Positions 42,881 to 55,407 of a stretch of DNA of 64,000 nt are shown here, one piece after another. Both the position numbers and the translations under genes were made by a program. The stretch is from contig CM061133.1 in assembly GCA_030789695.1 (NCBI GenBank), positions 96,739,128 through 96,803,127 of the forward strand. The letters run 5' to 3'. The stretch comes from Scilla litardierei. Taxonomy: Eukaryota; Streptophyta; Magnoliopsida; Asparagales; Asparagaceae. The notes below the pieces were generated by a model. It did not search any database, was not told the origin of the DNA, and was given only the letters and a program-made list of their open reading frames with translations. Numbering within the stretch: position 1 is the stretch's first letter; each line of letters begins with the position of its first letter.

Positions 42881-45290
42881 TGTAACGACTGCTTTTCATG
42901 TATCTGGATTTAATATAATATAATATATGTTTTGGTGGATTTTCTCCTCTTGTGTGGTTTTCGTCTCCGTAAATTTCATTTTCGATCGATTCGTCGTATT
43001 TTCTCGCTTCTTCCTTAGGATTGTCGATTTCGAAGTATGTCACTCGTGACGGACTTCTTAACGGTCGTATCTAACTATTAGATCAAGCCTAGGAGTCTTA
43101 GGAATCGATCCCGGGGCCCCGCGCTCCGTATCGGTACTTTTCTGTGCTCATTAGCCGGTGTAAGAAGGGCCACCGACCGACTAGATGACAATCCAGTCGG
43201 TCGGCAATCCTTCTTGGACCGACTAGTTAGCTTTCTAAATTTTCTCAGGAGTTACTGTTTATCGTTAGTCGGTCTAAGAAGAGTTGTTGACCGACTAGGT
43301 TGCAAACTAGTCGGTCAGCAATGCTTCTTGAACCGACTAACTCATCAAATTATTTTTGTATCAGCTACTGTTCACTCTTAGTCGGTCTAAGAACGTTCAT
43401 CGACCGACTAGATGCCAAACTAGTCGGTCAGTACTTGTTCATGGACCGACTAACTCTAGAATCCTATTTTCGTTCAGGAGTTACTGTTTGCACTTAGTCG
43501 GTCTACGTTGGTCGACCGACCGACTAGTTGCCAAACTAGTCGGTCAGTGGTTGCTCTTTGACCGACTAACCAGTGTTAAAACCCTAATTTCTGGGCAGCC
43601 GCCAGCTCAACCTATAAATACCCCTCCCAAACGACTTCTTCTTCTCCAACACGACCCAAAACCCTAAAAACTTCCCTCTTCAGCCCCCATCTCCCTCCAA
43701 GCTCCATTTCTCCATTCCAAGCCCTAGAATCATCATCCAATCCAACCATTCACTCCATCCACCTCTCATCTTCCCCAAAATCTCACCCAAACCCATCAAA
43801 ATCCCCAAATCCCCCAAAACCCTAGTTTCCCCAAACTTCTCCATTTGCTTCCAGATCTGATCCTAGGGTTCCCCGGAGTGTTTCTTCCGCCTCCTCTCGG
43901 TAAGAAATCGATCTACCGTTGTTTTCATATCCTATTGTAATTTTTATGAAACCCTAATAAAATGCTTGTGTTTTGATGATTGTTCCCCATAACAGCGATT
44001 CCCCGTAAGCTAGCATCCGCGGAAACGAACTTTCGTAACAGTCATCCCCGGTGCTAGGCAAGTGAAACTTGCATCTCTTGATTTAGGCCATGTTTTAGGC
44101 CACTTACCTTGCTTTAGCGTAAAAGAGACTAGACGGTGAAAGGATAGCCGTCTAGACGCCATTGACCTAGCTTGACAACGAAGCTTGGTCCGTCACCCTC
44201 ATCATGCTTGTATGTCACGTTTAATTTCCCTAAACGGTACGCGTATTAACTGTTCATGTCATCCATGCATCCTTAACTGCCATTGCATTTTAACTGTCAT
44301 GTTTAATTTAAATAAACGGTACGCGAATATGTTCATGTCATTGCATTTTGCCTGTCACGTTTAATTTAATTAACGGTACGCGAATTATCTGCTCATGTCA
44401 TTGCATGCTTGAATACTCATCGTGATTGCGTAGCATCGCTACATACTAGTGTTACTTATTCCGGCTAGGTGCACCCCTACGCCATACTTATCAAATACAC
44501 TTTCTGGCTCGTGTTCCAGAAGACGAGCTCATCACAGCCTGTGGGCAATAGGGCACTCGTTGAGTGACCCCTTGTACTTGATACTTGAACATAGCCTGCG
44601 GGCAATAGGGCACTCGTTGAGTGATCCCTTGTACTTTACTTGTTACTTGACATTACATGTCACCCCTACCACTTGATACTTGCCACTTGTACTCTCCTTT
44701 ACCTTACTTGTCACCACCGTACTTTACTTGCCATGCACCATGTTTTAATTGCTAGGTTGCTAGTTTACCATTATTCCCGTTTCCTTGCACAAGTCTTTCG
44801 ACTTGCTGACATGTGCCCCTTTTCTCTTTTGGGTGACACATGTTAGAGCCCGAGCCTGAGTTACTTGTTGAGGACGAGGTGTTTGCTGACGCCGAGCCCG
44901 TACTTGTGTTTGACGGGGAGTACGTGGACACTGGGGACCAGTCCTAGTGTCTTCGTTGTGTTTTACTTTCATTCGACAGTTGTTTTGTTATCGGTGCGTA
45001 GAACCTATATTTTGTTATGTCGTTTCTTTGTTGGCCTTGTTCTGGGCCTGTAGACTCTTTTCTTTTAGCCTGGTGGCTTTTCTGGATGTTGGACTTTTGT
45101 TGATGTTGGACAATTTGTGAGATGTGGAATTTTATTTTCAGTCTCGCCTTGTGTTATTATTGCTATTCTGTTGTGGTTACAGGGACCTCCTTATGTATTG
45201 TGGACGCTTATCGGGTTGGGGCTTCACAGCTCCACTCCCGTGCGGACCTTTTCACGTCTCGCCTCCATTTCAGGGAAGCGGGTCGTGACA
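42881..45290 (+). repeat. 3' LTR of A
   Basis: 2410 bases. Differences from the 5' LTR seen by eye are in the ATGAC(G/A)ATCC word, in GGTCT(G/A)CGTT, and in TTAACTG(C/T)CATG. Confidence 0.95.
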
Positions 45291-45295
45291 GCTTT

Positions 45296-45826
45296 ACTTT
45301 TGCATACTTTCAGTTTCCTTGCACAAGTCTCTTGTAGACTTGCTGACATGTGACCCTTGCTCTTTTGGGTGTCACATGTTAGACCTGAGCCAGAGACCGT
45401 TGCTGTGTACGTGATGAGTTGCTGACGCTGAGCCTGAGTCCATGTCTGCCTAGGAGGAGTTTTGTGGATGTCAGTGATCTTTCTTGGTGACTTTGCTGAG
45501 CTTTCTTTTGTTTTAGGTTTGTTGTTAGTTGTCGGTGCGTGTCACCTTGTTTTGTACGATGTACTTTTGTTGGCCATGTTTGGGCCTTTAGACTCTCTTT
45601 TATTTCAGCCTGGTGGCTTTTCTGCGATGTTGGAATTTATATTTATGGATATTCTGAGATTATTCTTTTGTCTCATTTCATTATTATTATCTTTTTTCGC
45701 TCGCGTTGCAAGGACCTGCAGTTTTAAATTTGATTGACGCTTATCGGACTTGCAGCTTTGTAGCTTCAAGTCTGAGCGGACCTTCTCACGCTTCGCCTCC
45801 ATATTTTTGGGAAGCGGGGCGTGACA
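45296..45826 (+). mobile_element. 5' LTR of element C, right part
   Basis: It resumes LTR C after the GCTTT duplication, with ACTTTTGCATAC corresponding to ACTTTTACCCAC in LTR B. It ends GAAGCGGGGCGTGACA at 45826. Together with 33243-35641 it makes an LTR of about 2930 bases. Confidence 0.9.
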
Positions 45827-46259
45827 GGTTTTGTTGGTGGCCCATGCAGGTCCGGTCTTGCAATTGCAAATTAACGGAACAACGATAATAACGGAATGTC
45901 CATTAAATAAATTGCAACATCCGAGTCATAAGCCCTGAGTCTAGTCGTTTTCTTACGACACTAGGTGGTAAGAAGGCTTAGTTAGACGTCTGTGCTTGCT
46001 AGTTAGAGGCCTTGATTGTAGTAGACTCCCTTATAGCAATTGATTTAATCGTCGTAGGAGTTACCTTAGTGGTTCATGTCTACCCCTGACCTTATTAGAC
46101 TTCTAGAATTTCCTTTAGTCGTTCGCTTGGGTTCATCGATTTCGGACCAAGCTGAACGCATTTCATTACCGTCCAGCCCCTTAGAAGGTCTTAACGCCTA
46201 GTTCCTAATCTTTAGTTGGTCGACCGTAGGAGTTTCCGTAGACTTTCCTGATCCATATC
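45827..46259 (+). mobile_element. Internal region of C, left part, with tRNA-Ile-type primer site
   Basis: The primer site TGGTGGCCCATGCAGGT is at 45835, eight bases after the LTR. The next 130 bases match the leader of A up to the gag start, where A has CACTAGATGGCAGGAAG and C has CACTAGGTGGTAAGAAG (45959). The gag ATG is thus replaced by GTG and no frame follows. It is interrupted at 46260 by element B, after the duplicated ATATC. Confidence 0.85.
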
Positions 46260-46289
46260 TGTAACGACCACTTCTCGTGGTACGTTGTT

Positions 46290-46317
46290 CGTGCACGTGC
46301 TTTTGGCCGTGCACGTG
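46290..46317 (+). promoter_or_regulatory. Paired G-boxes near LTR B start
   Basis: GTGCACGTGC and GTGCACGTG, both containing the CACGTG core bound by plant bZIP and bHLH factors, lie 18 bases apart about 35 bases from the LTR start. LTR C (about 33277), the B 3' LTR (about 52625) and the C 3' LTR (about 58735) have the same pair. LTR I has a related pair (24180). Confidence 0.5.
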
Positions 46318-46843
46318 TTTGTTTTAGACTTTGTTTGCTCGTGAACACTTTTGTGTGATATGTCGTTGTGAACGTCTCTGAGGGTATTAAATGGTGGCAC
46401 TAATTTGGAACGACGTTTCTCGAGTCGTTTTCCCACAATTTAAACTTACTCGATGAGACGTGATTCTCACTCTTGACGGGAGACGTTTCTATTTTTAGTT
46501 TCGTCGCCCGATGTCGAATCTGAGATCCGTCTTCTTAGTTAGCTCACATTCGTCATCACGATCACCCCGATATTTATTTTATAATTTTTGGAGTTCATTT
46601 GACCACTTTTATAATTTTTACAAGTTTTATATTATTTTTAATAATTAATTTATAAATTATTTTCGGCCAAATAAAATTTATTTAAGTTTTAAACGTTTTA
46701 AAGAATTTTTGAGCCAATTTCCAGCTCATTTGGACCAGGTCAAACCCTTGGATGAGATGGAGTAATTGAATTTCAAATTTTAAATCTTTTTAAACTTCTA
46801 ATCCTATTATATTTAGCCCTAGACCAAGTCAACCCATCTATAC

Positions 46844-46851
46844 TATATAAG
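46844..46851 (+). promoter_or_regulatory. TATA box of B 5' LTR
   Basis: TATATAAG follows CATCTATAC. The matching copy is at 53177. Confidence 0.65.
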
Positions 46852-46917
46852 CAACCCCTAGCAAGACCTATTTTCCAAAGAAATTAGCCCTAGCCTCTTC
46901 CAAACTTGAAATTGGAC

Positions 46918-46938
46918 GTTGCGACGAATCGTCGCAAC
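46918..46938. repeat. Inverted repeat GTTGCGACGA at R region of B
   Basis: GTTGCGACGA and TCGTCGCAAC flank a single A, about 70 bases after the TATA box, followed by a third TTGCGACG. It is conserved in all four B/C LTRs. Confidence 0.8.
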
Positions 46939-47950
46939 GTTGCGACGTTCAGCCCCCCGCACGACCGAGAAAACCCCCCGCATCCGCCCGCTCCGACCGA
47001 TAGCCGCCCCCGCATCCTCGCCGTCCGCACGATGCAGCAGCCGCCCACGCCCGTTCCCCCCGCTTGGCCGAGAGAGGCCCTCGGTCTGACCGAGGCCCCG
47101 CTCCGCACAAGCGCTCCGCATCGACCCGCCCCGTCGCCCCGCTCCGCTCCGTGTCTGATCGGTCGCCCCGCCCGCTGCGACCGAGCGCCCAAGCTTTGCA
47201 CACCGCAGCCTCGCATCCCAAGCGCACGACCGACGGTCCCTATCGGTCTGACCGAAGGAAACGCCCGCACCCGCCGCTGTGACCGACCCCCGCTGCTGCA
47301 CAGCCCCGTTCTCTCGCAGCGACCGAGGAATTCTCCCGCATTGGAGGGGTACGACCGAGAGTCACTCGTCGCAACCCCGCATCCGTCGCACCGCTTGCCA
47401 CCGTGGGCCCCCAAGTTCTCCAGAGTTATTGTGGGTCCCCCAAAGGCCCCTAGGAGTACTGTGGGCCCCACCTAGGTGCTTGCTCTTCACGGATTCGTCG
47501 CGTACGACGTCGTCGCACGTCGTAACCCGTCGTCGCCCGTGCTAGCTCTGAAATATGGAATCGTCGCCCGGGTTGATGCTATGAACTTTCCAGCGAGGAA
47601 ACTATATTGGAATCAGGACTTGGAGCGCGTTCTATTATTCCAACCCCCGGCGTCGCTACCCGACGCCGGTGTAGCTTTCGCGTCGTGTTGAGGTAACGCT
47701 TTGCACCCCTAGGAACCCCAACCCAATTGCATGCTAATCAAGACTAAAAATCAGTATTTTTAAAGTATTTTAAATGTTTTAAATTCACTAATCAAGATTA
47801 ATAATATGGACTTTAGGCCGGTGGACTTTGCACGTAGATAATTGTGATTTTTGGACTCATTGGACGGTGCTCAGACGTCGAACTTACAGGCAAGTGAAAC
47901 TTGCCAACTCTTGTGTAGGGCCCTGTTTTTAGGCCACTTTCTTGTTCCTA

Positions 47951-48066
47951 GCGTAAAAGAGACTAGTCAGTGAAATGATAGCTGGCTAGACGCCTACTTG
48001 ATCTAGTTTGACAACGAAACTAGATCCGTCACCTAATTGATCTAGCTTGACAATGAAGCTAGATCC
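47951..48066 (+). ncRNA. Conserved hairpin cluster in LTR B
   Basis: GCGT, bulge AAAAGAGA, CTAGTCAG, loop TGAAATGATAG, CTGGCTAG and ACGC form the first hairpin. Two further perfect 10-bp hairpins follow: GATCTAGTTT/AAACTAGATC with loop GACAACG (48000-48026) and GATCTAGCTT/AAGCTAGATC with loop GACAATG (48039-48065). The 3' LTR has the cluster at 54286-54401. Confidence 0.6.
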
Positions 48067-49072
48067 AACCCTTTAAACTTGTTTCATGCATACTAAACTG
48101 TCACGTTTACTTTCCTTAACTGTACGTACTTTTAACTGCCATGCATTGCATCTTACATGTCATCCAAATTGATTGTTGCATCGTAGCACACGCTACAAAA
48201 TACTTGTACAAATCCGTGTTTCCGTGTCCCTGGCTAGGTGCACCCCTACGCCATACTTGTTTACACACTTCCTGGCTCGTGGACCAGAAGCGGGCCTCAT
48301 GTGTTGGCCAGAAACCAATGCCCGATACACGTGGAGGGGTAGGGATAAACGGTTACTTGAGCTAGGAGCTGGCCGTGCAGCCACTCTAGCCAAAAGGCGG
48401 AATCTCTGTGCACGAGGTGCTTACTTTCATTGCCTTGTACTTGTCTTGTGAATGCCATGCCATGCTCGTACTGTACTTTACTTTACTTTACCTGTTGCAC
48501 TCATACTTTAAACTGCCGTGTCATCGCATTCATACTAGAACTGCTAGGTTGCTTTACTTTTACCCACTTGTAGTTTCCTTGCACAAGTCTCCCAGACTTG
48601 CTGACATGTGCCCCTTGCTCTTTTGGGTGTCACATGTTAGACCTGAGCCAGAGGTCGTTGCTGTGTATGTGATGAGTTGCTGACGCTGAGTCTGAGTCCA
48701 TGATTGCCCAGGAGGATTTTGGTGGACACCGGTGACCATGCCTTGAGTTTTGTTGAGCTTTAGGCCTTTTGTTAGTTGTTGGTGCGTAGCACCGTTGTTT
48801 TGTACTTTATACTTTGTTGGCCATGTTTGGGCCTTTAAACTCTTTTCTTCTCAGCATGGTGGCTTTTTCTGTGATGTTGAAACTTATTTTATGGATATTC
48901 TGAGATATCTCTTTTGTCTCATTTAAATATTATTATCTTTGTTTCGTTCGCGTTGCAAGGACCTGCAGTTTAAATTTGATCGACGCTTATCGGACTTGCA
49001 GCTTTGTAGCTTCAAGTCTGAGCGGACCTTCTCACGCTTCGCCTCCATATTTTTGGGAAGCGGGGCGTGACA

Positions 49073-52000
49073 GGTTTTGTTGGTGGCCCATGCAGGTCCA
49101 GTCTTGCAATTGCGAATTAACGGAACAACGATAATAACAGAATGTCCATTAAATAAATTGCAACATCCGAGTCAGAAGCCCTGAGTCTAGTCGATTTCTT
49201 AGGACACTAGGTGGTAAGTGACTTAGTTAGACGTCTGTGCTTGCTAGTTAGAAGCCCCTGATTGATAGTTAGACCCCCTTCTAGCAATTGATCGCCGTAG
49301 GAGTTACCTTAGTGGTCCTTGCCTAACCCTGACCATATTAGACTTCTAGATTTTCCTTCGGTCGTTCGCTTTTGGGTTCAACGATTTCGGACCAAGCTGA
49401 ACGCATTTCCTTACCGTCTAACCTTTAGAAGTCTTAGCGCTTAGTTCCTAATCTTTAGTTGTTCGACCGTAGGAGTTCTCCGTAGCCTCTTCTGATCCAT
49501 ATCCTAGGCGTAGGTATGTTTGGCTCCCTGACCAACCTCCTTGCCTCGATTCACGAGATCGCCCCATGACGATCGTCGTCAATTTTCAAATCTTTCCGTT
49601 ACAATCTTGAATCTTCCAAAGGTATCTTTCGATAGGTCTAAATTTGTTCAAAATTTTAATATATTTATACTTCATACTTCTTCATTGATTTAAATTTTTA
49701 AAAACGTTTGTCGGAACTTTGAACACTAGCTTATAATATTTTTCCCAGCCTATGTTTTCGTACTCATGTCGTCTTTTCATATATTAATTTTATTTTTGCT
49801 TTGCCAATTCGATTTATAATTTCCTTCTTATTTGTGTTATACGAATGATACGTCGTGTTTACTTTAATATACTTTCAAGACACATGGAATTTCAGCTTCC
49901 AGCAAGTTGGTTTTTGCTCGTCGTTCTCGCTATTTCAGATTTTTGCAAAATTACTATTTACATAACCTCTTTCTGATTTAGACCCTCCATGGTTTGATCC
50001 TAAAGACTTACTATTCGATTTCGATAATTCTTATACTAAGCCAATATTATTATTTTCCGTGCACCATACCTACTTTCAATTATTTTTATATCCGTACTAG
50101 ACTTGTTGTGCTCACATATTAAGAACCTTGTGTAAATCAGTTTCTCATTTCTGGCAAACCTTGGTTTTCTAAAAGTAGTTTCAAATTGATTATCTTCAAT
50201 TTTCCATAGCCTAAAGTTTTGAAAGCATTTAACCTGATTTTAAATTCTTCCGTTGTTTGATTCCATTCTTTGACTTTCGAAAATTTTTGGCAACATTATA
50301 TTAAATTATTGACGTATAAATTTTCTAAATCATGTCCTTAATATTTGTGTAAATGATTTTACTTCATTTTAAAATGACTTTTAAAACCAATAGAACATTT
50401 TCTCTCTTATTATGAATGTTCGACTCAAATTTATTTTGAACAACTCGTTTTATCGATCTCCAAATATTTCTTGTCAGACTGGGATTTCAACTTTTTTTGA
50501 AGAACAGTAGTTTTCAGATTTCCCGTATTTTAACTTGTGCTACCTACCACATTTTCTTTTTCCCCTCCTATATAAGCATCACTACATCTCCCTTTTCCCT
50601 CAACCTAAACACCACCATCGAGTCAATGTTTTCCCTAACCAAACAGTCTCCTTGTATTCGTCCTATCTGAACTCGTGCTTATCGATCCTTCCCTCGTCAC
50701 GCTCCCGATCTCTCTTTATTGCTTAGGCCTTAGGGTCCTTCAATGTCTGTGTCAACTCTTAGTTGTTAGTAGACCCTTGGGCCCTTGTGAGGTTCTCGTG
50801 GTGCACGTACCTAAGTTGTGTACATGGGCTTGAATGAGAATTCCCATAGTATATTGATGCTTGCCTATTGTGTGGTATATATATATATATACTCGGAGTT
50901 ATTCGTGATATTATGAAGTTGTTGTGTGTTAGTAGTTATAGATTTTTGTGTGGATAGTTATACTATACTAGGGATGCCTGTGTATATAAGAGTTAGCATT
51001 GAAATATCTAAGTAGTGTATGTAATACTTATAATGGTTGAAATAAATGATTGGTAAAGCTATGTATATGCTAGGTGTGATGATATTGGGTGAACATATAT
51101 ATATAAGTAAGTAGGTCTATTGTGTGACCAATATACTAGTACGAGTGAGTATGTGCTCGTAGGTAGATATATATGGTGCTTATATGTAAGTAGTTATGTT
51201 TTGTTGCATGAGTATATAGGTGATATACATATGGTAGTAGGATTATAATTTTGATTGGTATTGCTTCCTTTTACGGGATGTTGCAAGAGTGCATACCGTG
51301 AGGTATACACGACTATTGCACATCTTAATTATGTATGTGTGGATGAGTTAGTATACTAATTATAGGTAGTAGGCTATGGTGTGAATATATATATATAAGT
51401 TACATGTGCGTGTGACTATACGATGAATACGTATGCATGTATTAGGGAGTGTATTATAATTATACGAGTGCTGATGTCTGTATTATTATTATTATGGTAT
51501 ATAAAATGATTTAAATATGTGAGTATTGCCTGACTAAATATTAAGTGTGATTGATTTATGGAATGTATATGGTTGTATTGGTAGATGTATATATATGGGA
51601 GTAGTATTGGTATATGTATGAATGTCGTGTTACGTATATAGAATATTCTAATATGAGTACTGAGTCTCACTCAAGCTTGAGTGGGTATACTCTAAGTATA
51701 TTGAATGTAAGTTTGTAGTTTGAATATAGCAATGTTTGATGTATGTATAGTGATAGGAGTGTTTGTGCCTGGTTGTGCTACGCACATGATTGTGGGTCGC
51801 TACGCCAATATATAGTTATAGGTGTTGGTCTTGTGGTATAGCTAATTACTAAGGAATTGTTGTGTGAACGCATGTGTACTAGCTAAAACTAGGTGTGTGG
51901 GTGTGCTAGTTATATAATGGTATGATTGGCGTATGAAAATGAAATGTTAGCGTGTATGGGTGTGCACCATGCACGGGTAAGTATGTGCTTAGTTATAGGT

Positions 52001-52590
52001 TTTGATGACTATGGTATATGTGGCGTGTCGTAAATACAGTTATAGGACCGTACGTGATGTGAATATATGGTGAACTATTTGCATGTATTTGAATGACTAT
52101 ATATTGTGAAATTATAGTAGCGGTGAATGTATATTAGATATAGTGAATTTGATTTAGTAATGGTATGGTGTGACTATAAGTGCTGAGATGTTGGTATTGG
52201 ATGAATATTAGAGGGAAGTATACTCTTGATGTTTGTGCATAGGTAGCTATCTATATGTAGAGCAATGGTTGTATTTGCTAAGTGTGACACTATTCTTATG
52301 TGAGTACCTGAATTATTGTTTGTGAGTAGTAGTTATATAAGGGATGTATGTTTATATACCTGATTGAAATACATGTATGAATTTGACTGAATATAATAGG
52401 TATAAGTGTATACGTATGTGAATGTATATACGTGTTGGTGGTATTAATGTTTGACTACTTAGTGCATATATAAGCACTTGCAATGACTATACTTGGTTTA
52501 AATTATAATGTGGCTTGACTGGGGTAGTTATTAGAGCGACTAGCTATATTAGAAAGTCCGAGGACGGACTTTATTCTAAGGTGGGGAGGA
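49073..52590 (+). other. Non-coding internal region of B
   Basis: The primer site TGGTGGCCCATGCAGGT starts at 49081. The A-like leader runs to CACTAGGTGGTAAG (49206), where gag should begin. From there to about 50780 the sequence is AT-rich with many TTTT runs and no frame. From about 50790 to 52550 the plus strand is strikingly poor in C and rich in T, G and A (TATGTG- and GTATAT-type words). The only open frames are under 90 codons and lack motifs. The homologous region of C (55413-58700) is equally empty, so it is conserved non-coding cargo rather than recent damage. Confidence 0.85.
52553..52590 (+). other. Hairpin plus polypurine tract of B
   Basis: AAAGTCCG, loop AGGA and CGGACTTT form a perfect 8-bp stem. 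ATTCTAAG and GTGGGGAGGA follow, abutting the 3' LTR. C has the same at 58663-58700, with one change to a G-T pair. Confidence 0.85.
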
Positions 52591-55407
52591 TGTAACGACC
52601 ACTTCTCGTGGTACGTTGTTCGTGCACGTGCTTTTGGCCGTGCACGTGTTTGTTTTAGACTTTGTTTGCTCGTGAACACTTTTGTGTGATATGTCGTTGT
52701 GAACGTCTCTGAGGGTATTAAATGGTGGCACTAATTTGGAACGACGTTTCTCGAGTCGTTTTCCCACAATTTAAACTTACTCGATGAGACGTGACGATTC
52801 TCACTCTTGACGGGAGACGTTTCTATTTTTAGTTTCGTCGTCCGACGTCGAATCTGAGATCCGTCTTCTTAGTTAGCTCACATTCGTCATCACGATCACC
52901 CCGATATTTATTTTATAATTTTTGGAGTTCATTTGACCACTTTTATAATTTTTACAAGTTTTATATTATTTTTAATAATTAATTTATAAATTATTTTCGG
53001 CCAAATAAAATTTATTTAAGTTTTAAACGTTTTAAAGAATTTTTGAGCCAATTTCCAGCTCATTTGGACCAGGTCAAACCCTTGGATGAGATGGAGTAAT
53101 TGAATTTCAAATTTTAAATCTTTTTAAACTTCTAATCCTATTATATTTAGCCCTAGACCAAGTCAACCCATCTATACTATATAAGCAACCCCTAGCAAGA
53201 CCTATTTTCCAAAGAAATTAGCCCTAGCCTCTTCCAAACTTGAAATTGGACGTTGCGACGAATCGTCGCAACGTTGCGACGTTCAGCCCCCCGCACGACC
53301 GAGAAAACCCCCCGCATCCGCCCGCTCCGACCGATAGCCGCCCCCGCATCCTCGCCGTCCGCACGCTACAGCAGCCGCCCATGCCCGTTCCCCCCGCTTG
53401 GCCGAGAGAGGCCCTCGGTCTGACCGAGGCCCCGCTCCGCACAAGCGCTCCGCATCGACCCGCCCCGTCGCCCTGCTCCGCTCCGTGTCTGACCGGTCGC
53501 CCCGCCCGCTGCGACCGAGCGCCCAAGCTTTGCACACCGCAGCCTCGCATCCCAAGCGCACGACCGACGGTCCCTATCGGTCTGACCGAAGGAAACGCCC
53601 GCACCCGCCGCTGTGACCGACCCCCGCTGCTGCACAGCCCCGTTCTCTCGCAGCGACCGAGGAATTCTCCCGCATTGGAGGGGTACGACCGAGAGTCACT
53701 CGTCGCAACCCCGCATCCGTCGCACCGCTTGCCACCGTGGGCCCCCCAAGTTCTCCAGAGTTATTGTGGGCCCCCCAAAGGCCCCTAGGAGTACTGTGGG
53801 CCCCACCTAGGTGCTTGCTCTTCACGGATTCGTCGCGTACGACGTCGTCGCACGTCGTAACCCGTCGTCGCCCGTGCTAGCTCTGGAATCTGGAATCGTC
53901 GCCCGGATTGATGCTCTGAACTTTCCAGCGAGGAAACTATATTGGAATCAGGACTTGGAGCGCGTTCTATTATTCCAACCCCCGGCGTCGCTACCCGACG
54001 CCGGTGTAGCTTTTGCGTCGTGTTGAGGTAACGCTTTGCACCCCTAGGAACCCCAACCCAATTGCATGCTAATCAAGACTAAAAATCAGTATTTTTAAAG
54101 TATTTTAAATGTTTTAAATTCACTAATCAAGATTAATAATATGGACTTTAGGCCGGTGGACTTTGCACGTAGATAATTGTGATTTTTGGACTCATTGGAC
54201 GGTGCTCAGACGTCGAACTTGCAGGCAAGTGAAACTTGCCAACTCTTGTGTAGGGCCCTGTTTTTAGGCCACTTTCTTGTTCCTAGCGTAAAAGAGACTA
54301 GTCAGTGAAATGATAGCTGGCTAGACGCCTACTTGATCTAGTTTGACAACGAAACTAGATCCGTCACCTAATTGATCTAGCTTGACAATGAAGCTAGATC
54401 CAACCCTTTAAACTTGTTTCATGCATACTAAACTGTCACGTTTACTTTCCTTAACTGTACGTACTTTTAACTGCCATGCATTGCATCTTACATGTCATCC
54501 AAATTGATTGTTGCATCGTAGCACACGCTACAAAATACTTGTACAAATCCGTGTTTCCGTGTCCCTGGCTAGGTGCACCCCTACGCCATACTTGTTTACA
54601 CACTTCCTGGCTCGTGGACCAGAAGCGGGCCTCATGTGTTGGCCAGAAACCAATGCCCGATACACGTGGAGGGGTAGGGATAAACGGTTACTTGAGCTAG
54701 GAGCTGGCCGTGCAGCCACTCTAGCCAAAAGGCGGAATCTCTGTGCACGAGGTGCTTACTTTCATTGCCTTGTACTTGTCTTGTGAATGCCATGCCATGC
54801 TCGTACTGTACTTTACTTTACTTTACCTGTTGCACTCATACTTTAAACTGCCGTGTCATCGCATTCATACTAGAACTGCTAGGTTGCTTTACTTTTACCC
54901 ACTTGTAGTTTCCTTGCACAAGTCTCCCAGACTTGCTGACATGTGCCCCTTGCTCTTTTGGGTGTCACATGTTAGACCTGAGCCAGAGGTCGTTGCTGTG
55001 TACGTGATGAGTTGCTGACGCTGAGTCTGAGTCCATGATTGCCCAGGAGGATTTTGGTGGACACCGGTGACCATGCCTTGAGTTTTGTTGAGCTTTAGGC
55101 CTTTTGTTAGTTGTTGGTGCGTAGCACCGTTGTTTTGTACTTTATACTTTGTTGGCCATGTTTGGGCCTTTAAACTCTTTTCTTCTCAGCATGGTGGCTT
55201 TTTCTGTGATGTTGAAACTTATTTTATGGATATTCTGAGATATCTCTTTTGTCTCATTTAAATATTATTATCTTTGTTTCGTTCGCGTTGCAAGGACCTG
55301 CAGTTTAAATTTGATCGACGCTTATCGGACTTGCAGCTTTGTAGCTTCAAGTCTGAGCGGACCTTCTCACGCTTTGCCTCCATATTTTTGGGAAGCGGGG
55401 CGTGACA
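52591..55407 (+). repeat. 3' LTR of B
   Basis: 2817 bases, nearly identical to 46260-49072, ending in GCGTGACA before the duplicated ATATC. Confidence 0.95.

Larger units (their letters stand above)
35642..45290 (+). mobile_element. Complete young chromovirus A (Ty3/gypsy)
   Basis: Two LTRs of exactly 2410 bases (35642-38051 and 42881-45290) start TGTAACGACT and end GGGTCGTGACA. They flank a 4.8 kb coding region, and GCTTT is duplicated on both sides (35637-35641 and 45291-45295). I found three substitutions between the LTRs by eye, so insertion is very recent. The order gag, PR, RT, RNase H, IN and C-terminal chromodomain marks a chromovirus; long LTRs and the chromodomain sequence suggest the Tekay/Del group. 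It is inserted inside the 5' LTR of element C. Confidence 0.95.
46260..49072 (+). repeat. 5' LTR of B
   Basis: In order: paired G-boxes (46294, 46312), TATA box (46844), a GC-rich palindromic region (46910-47400), donor-like TTGAG/GTAACG (47692/47693), hairpin cluster (47951-48066), acceptor-like TTGCAAG (about 48959) and the end GCGGGGCGTGACA. Confidence 0.95.
46260..55407 (+). mobile_element. Complete non-autonomous gypsy-like element B
   Basis: LTRs of 2813 and 2817 bases (46260-49072 and 52591-55407) flank 3518 internal bases without any long open frame. ATATC is duplicated on both sides (46255-46259 and 55408-55412). The LTRs differ at about 15 positions seen by eye, including a three-base indel. 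It shares with A the LTR ends, the primer site with an eight-base gap, the leader up to the lost gag start, and the hairpin plus polypurine tract. It sits inside the internal region of its own relative C. Confidence 0.95.
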
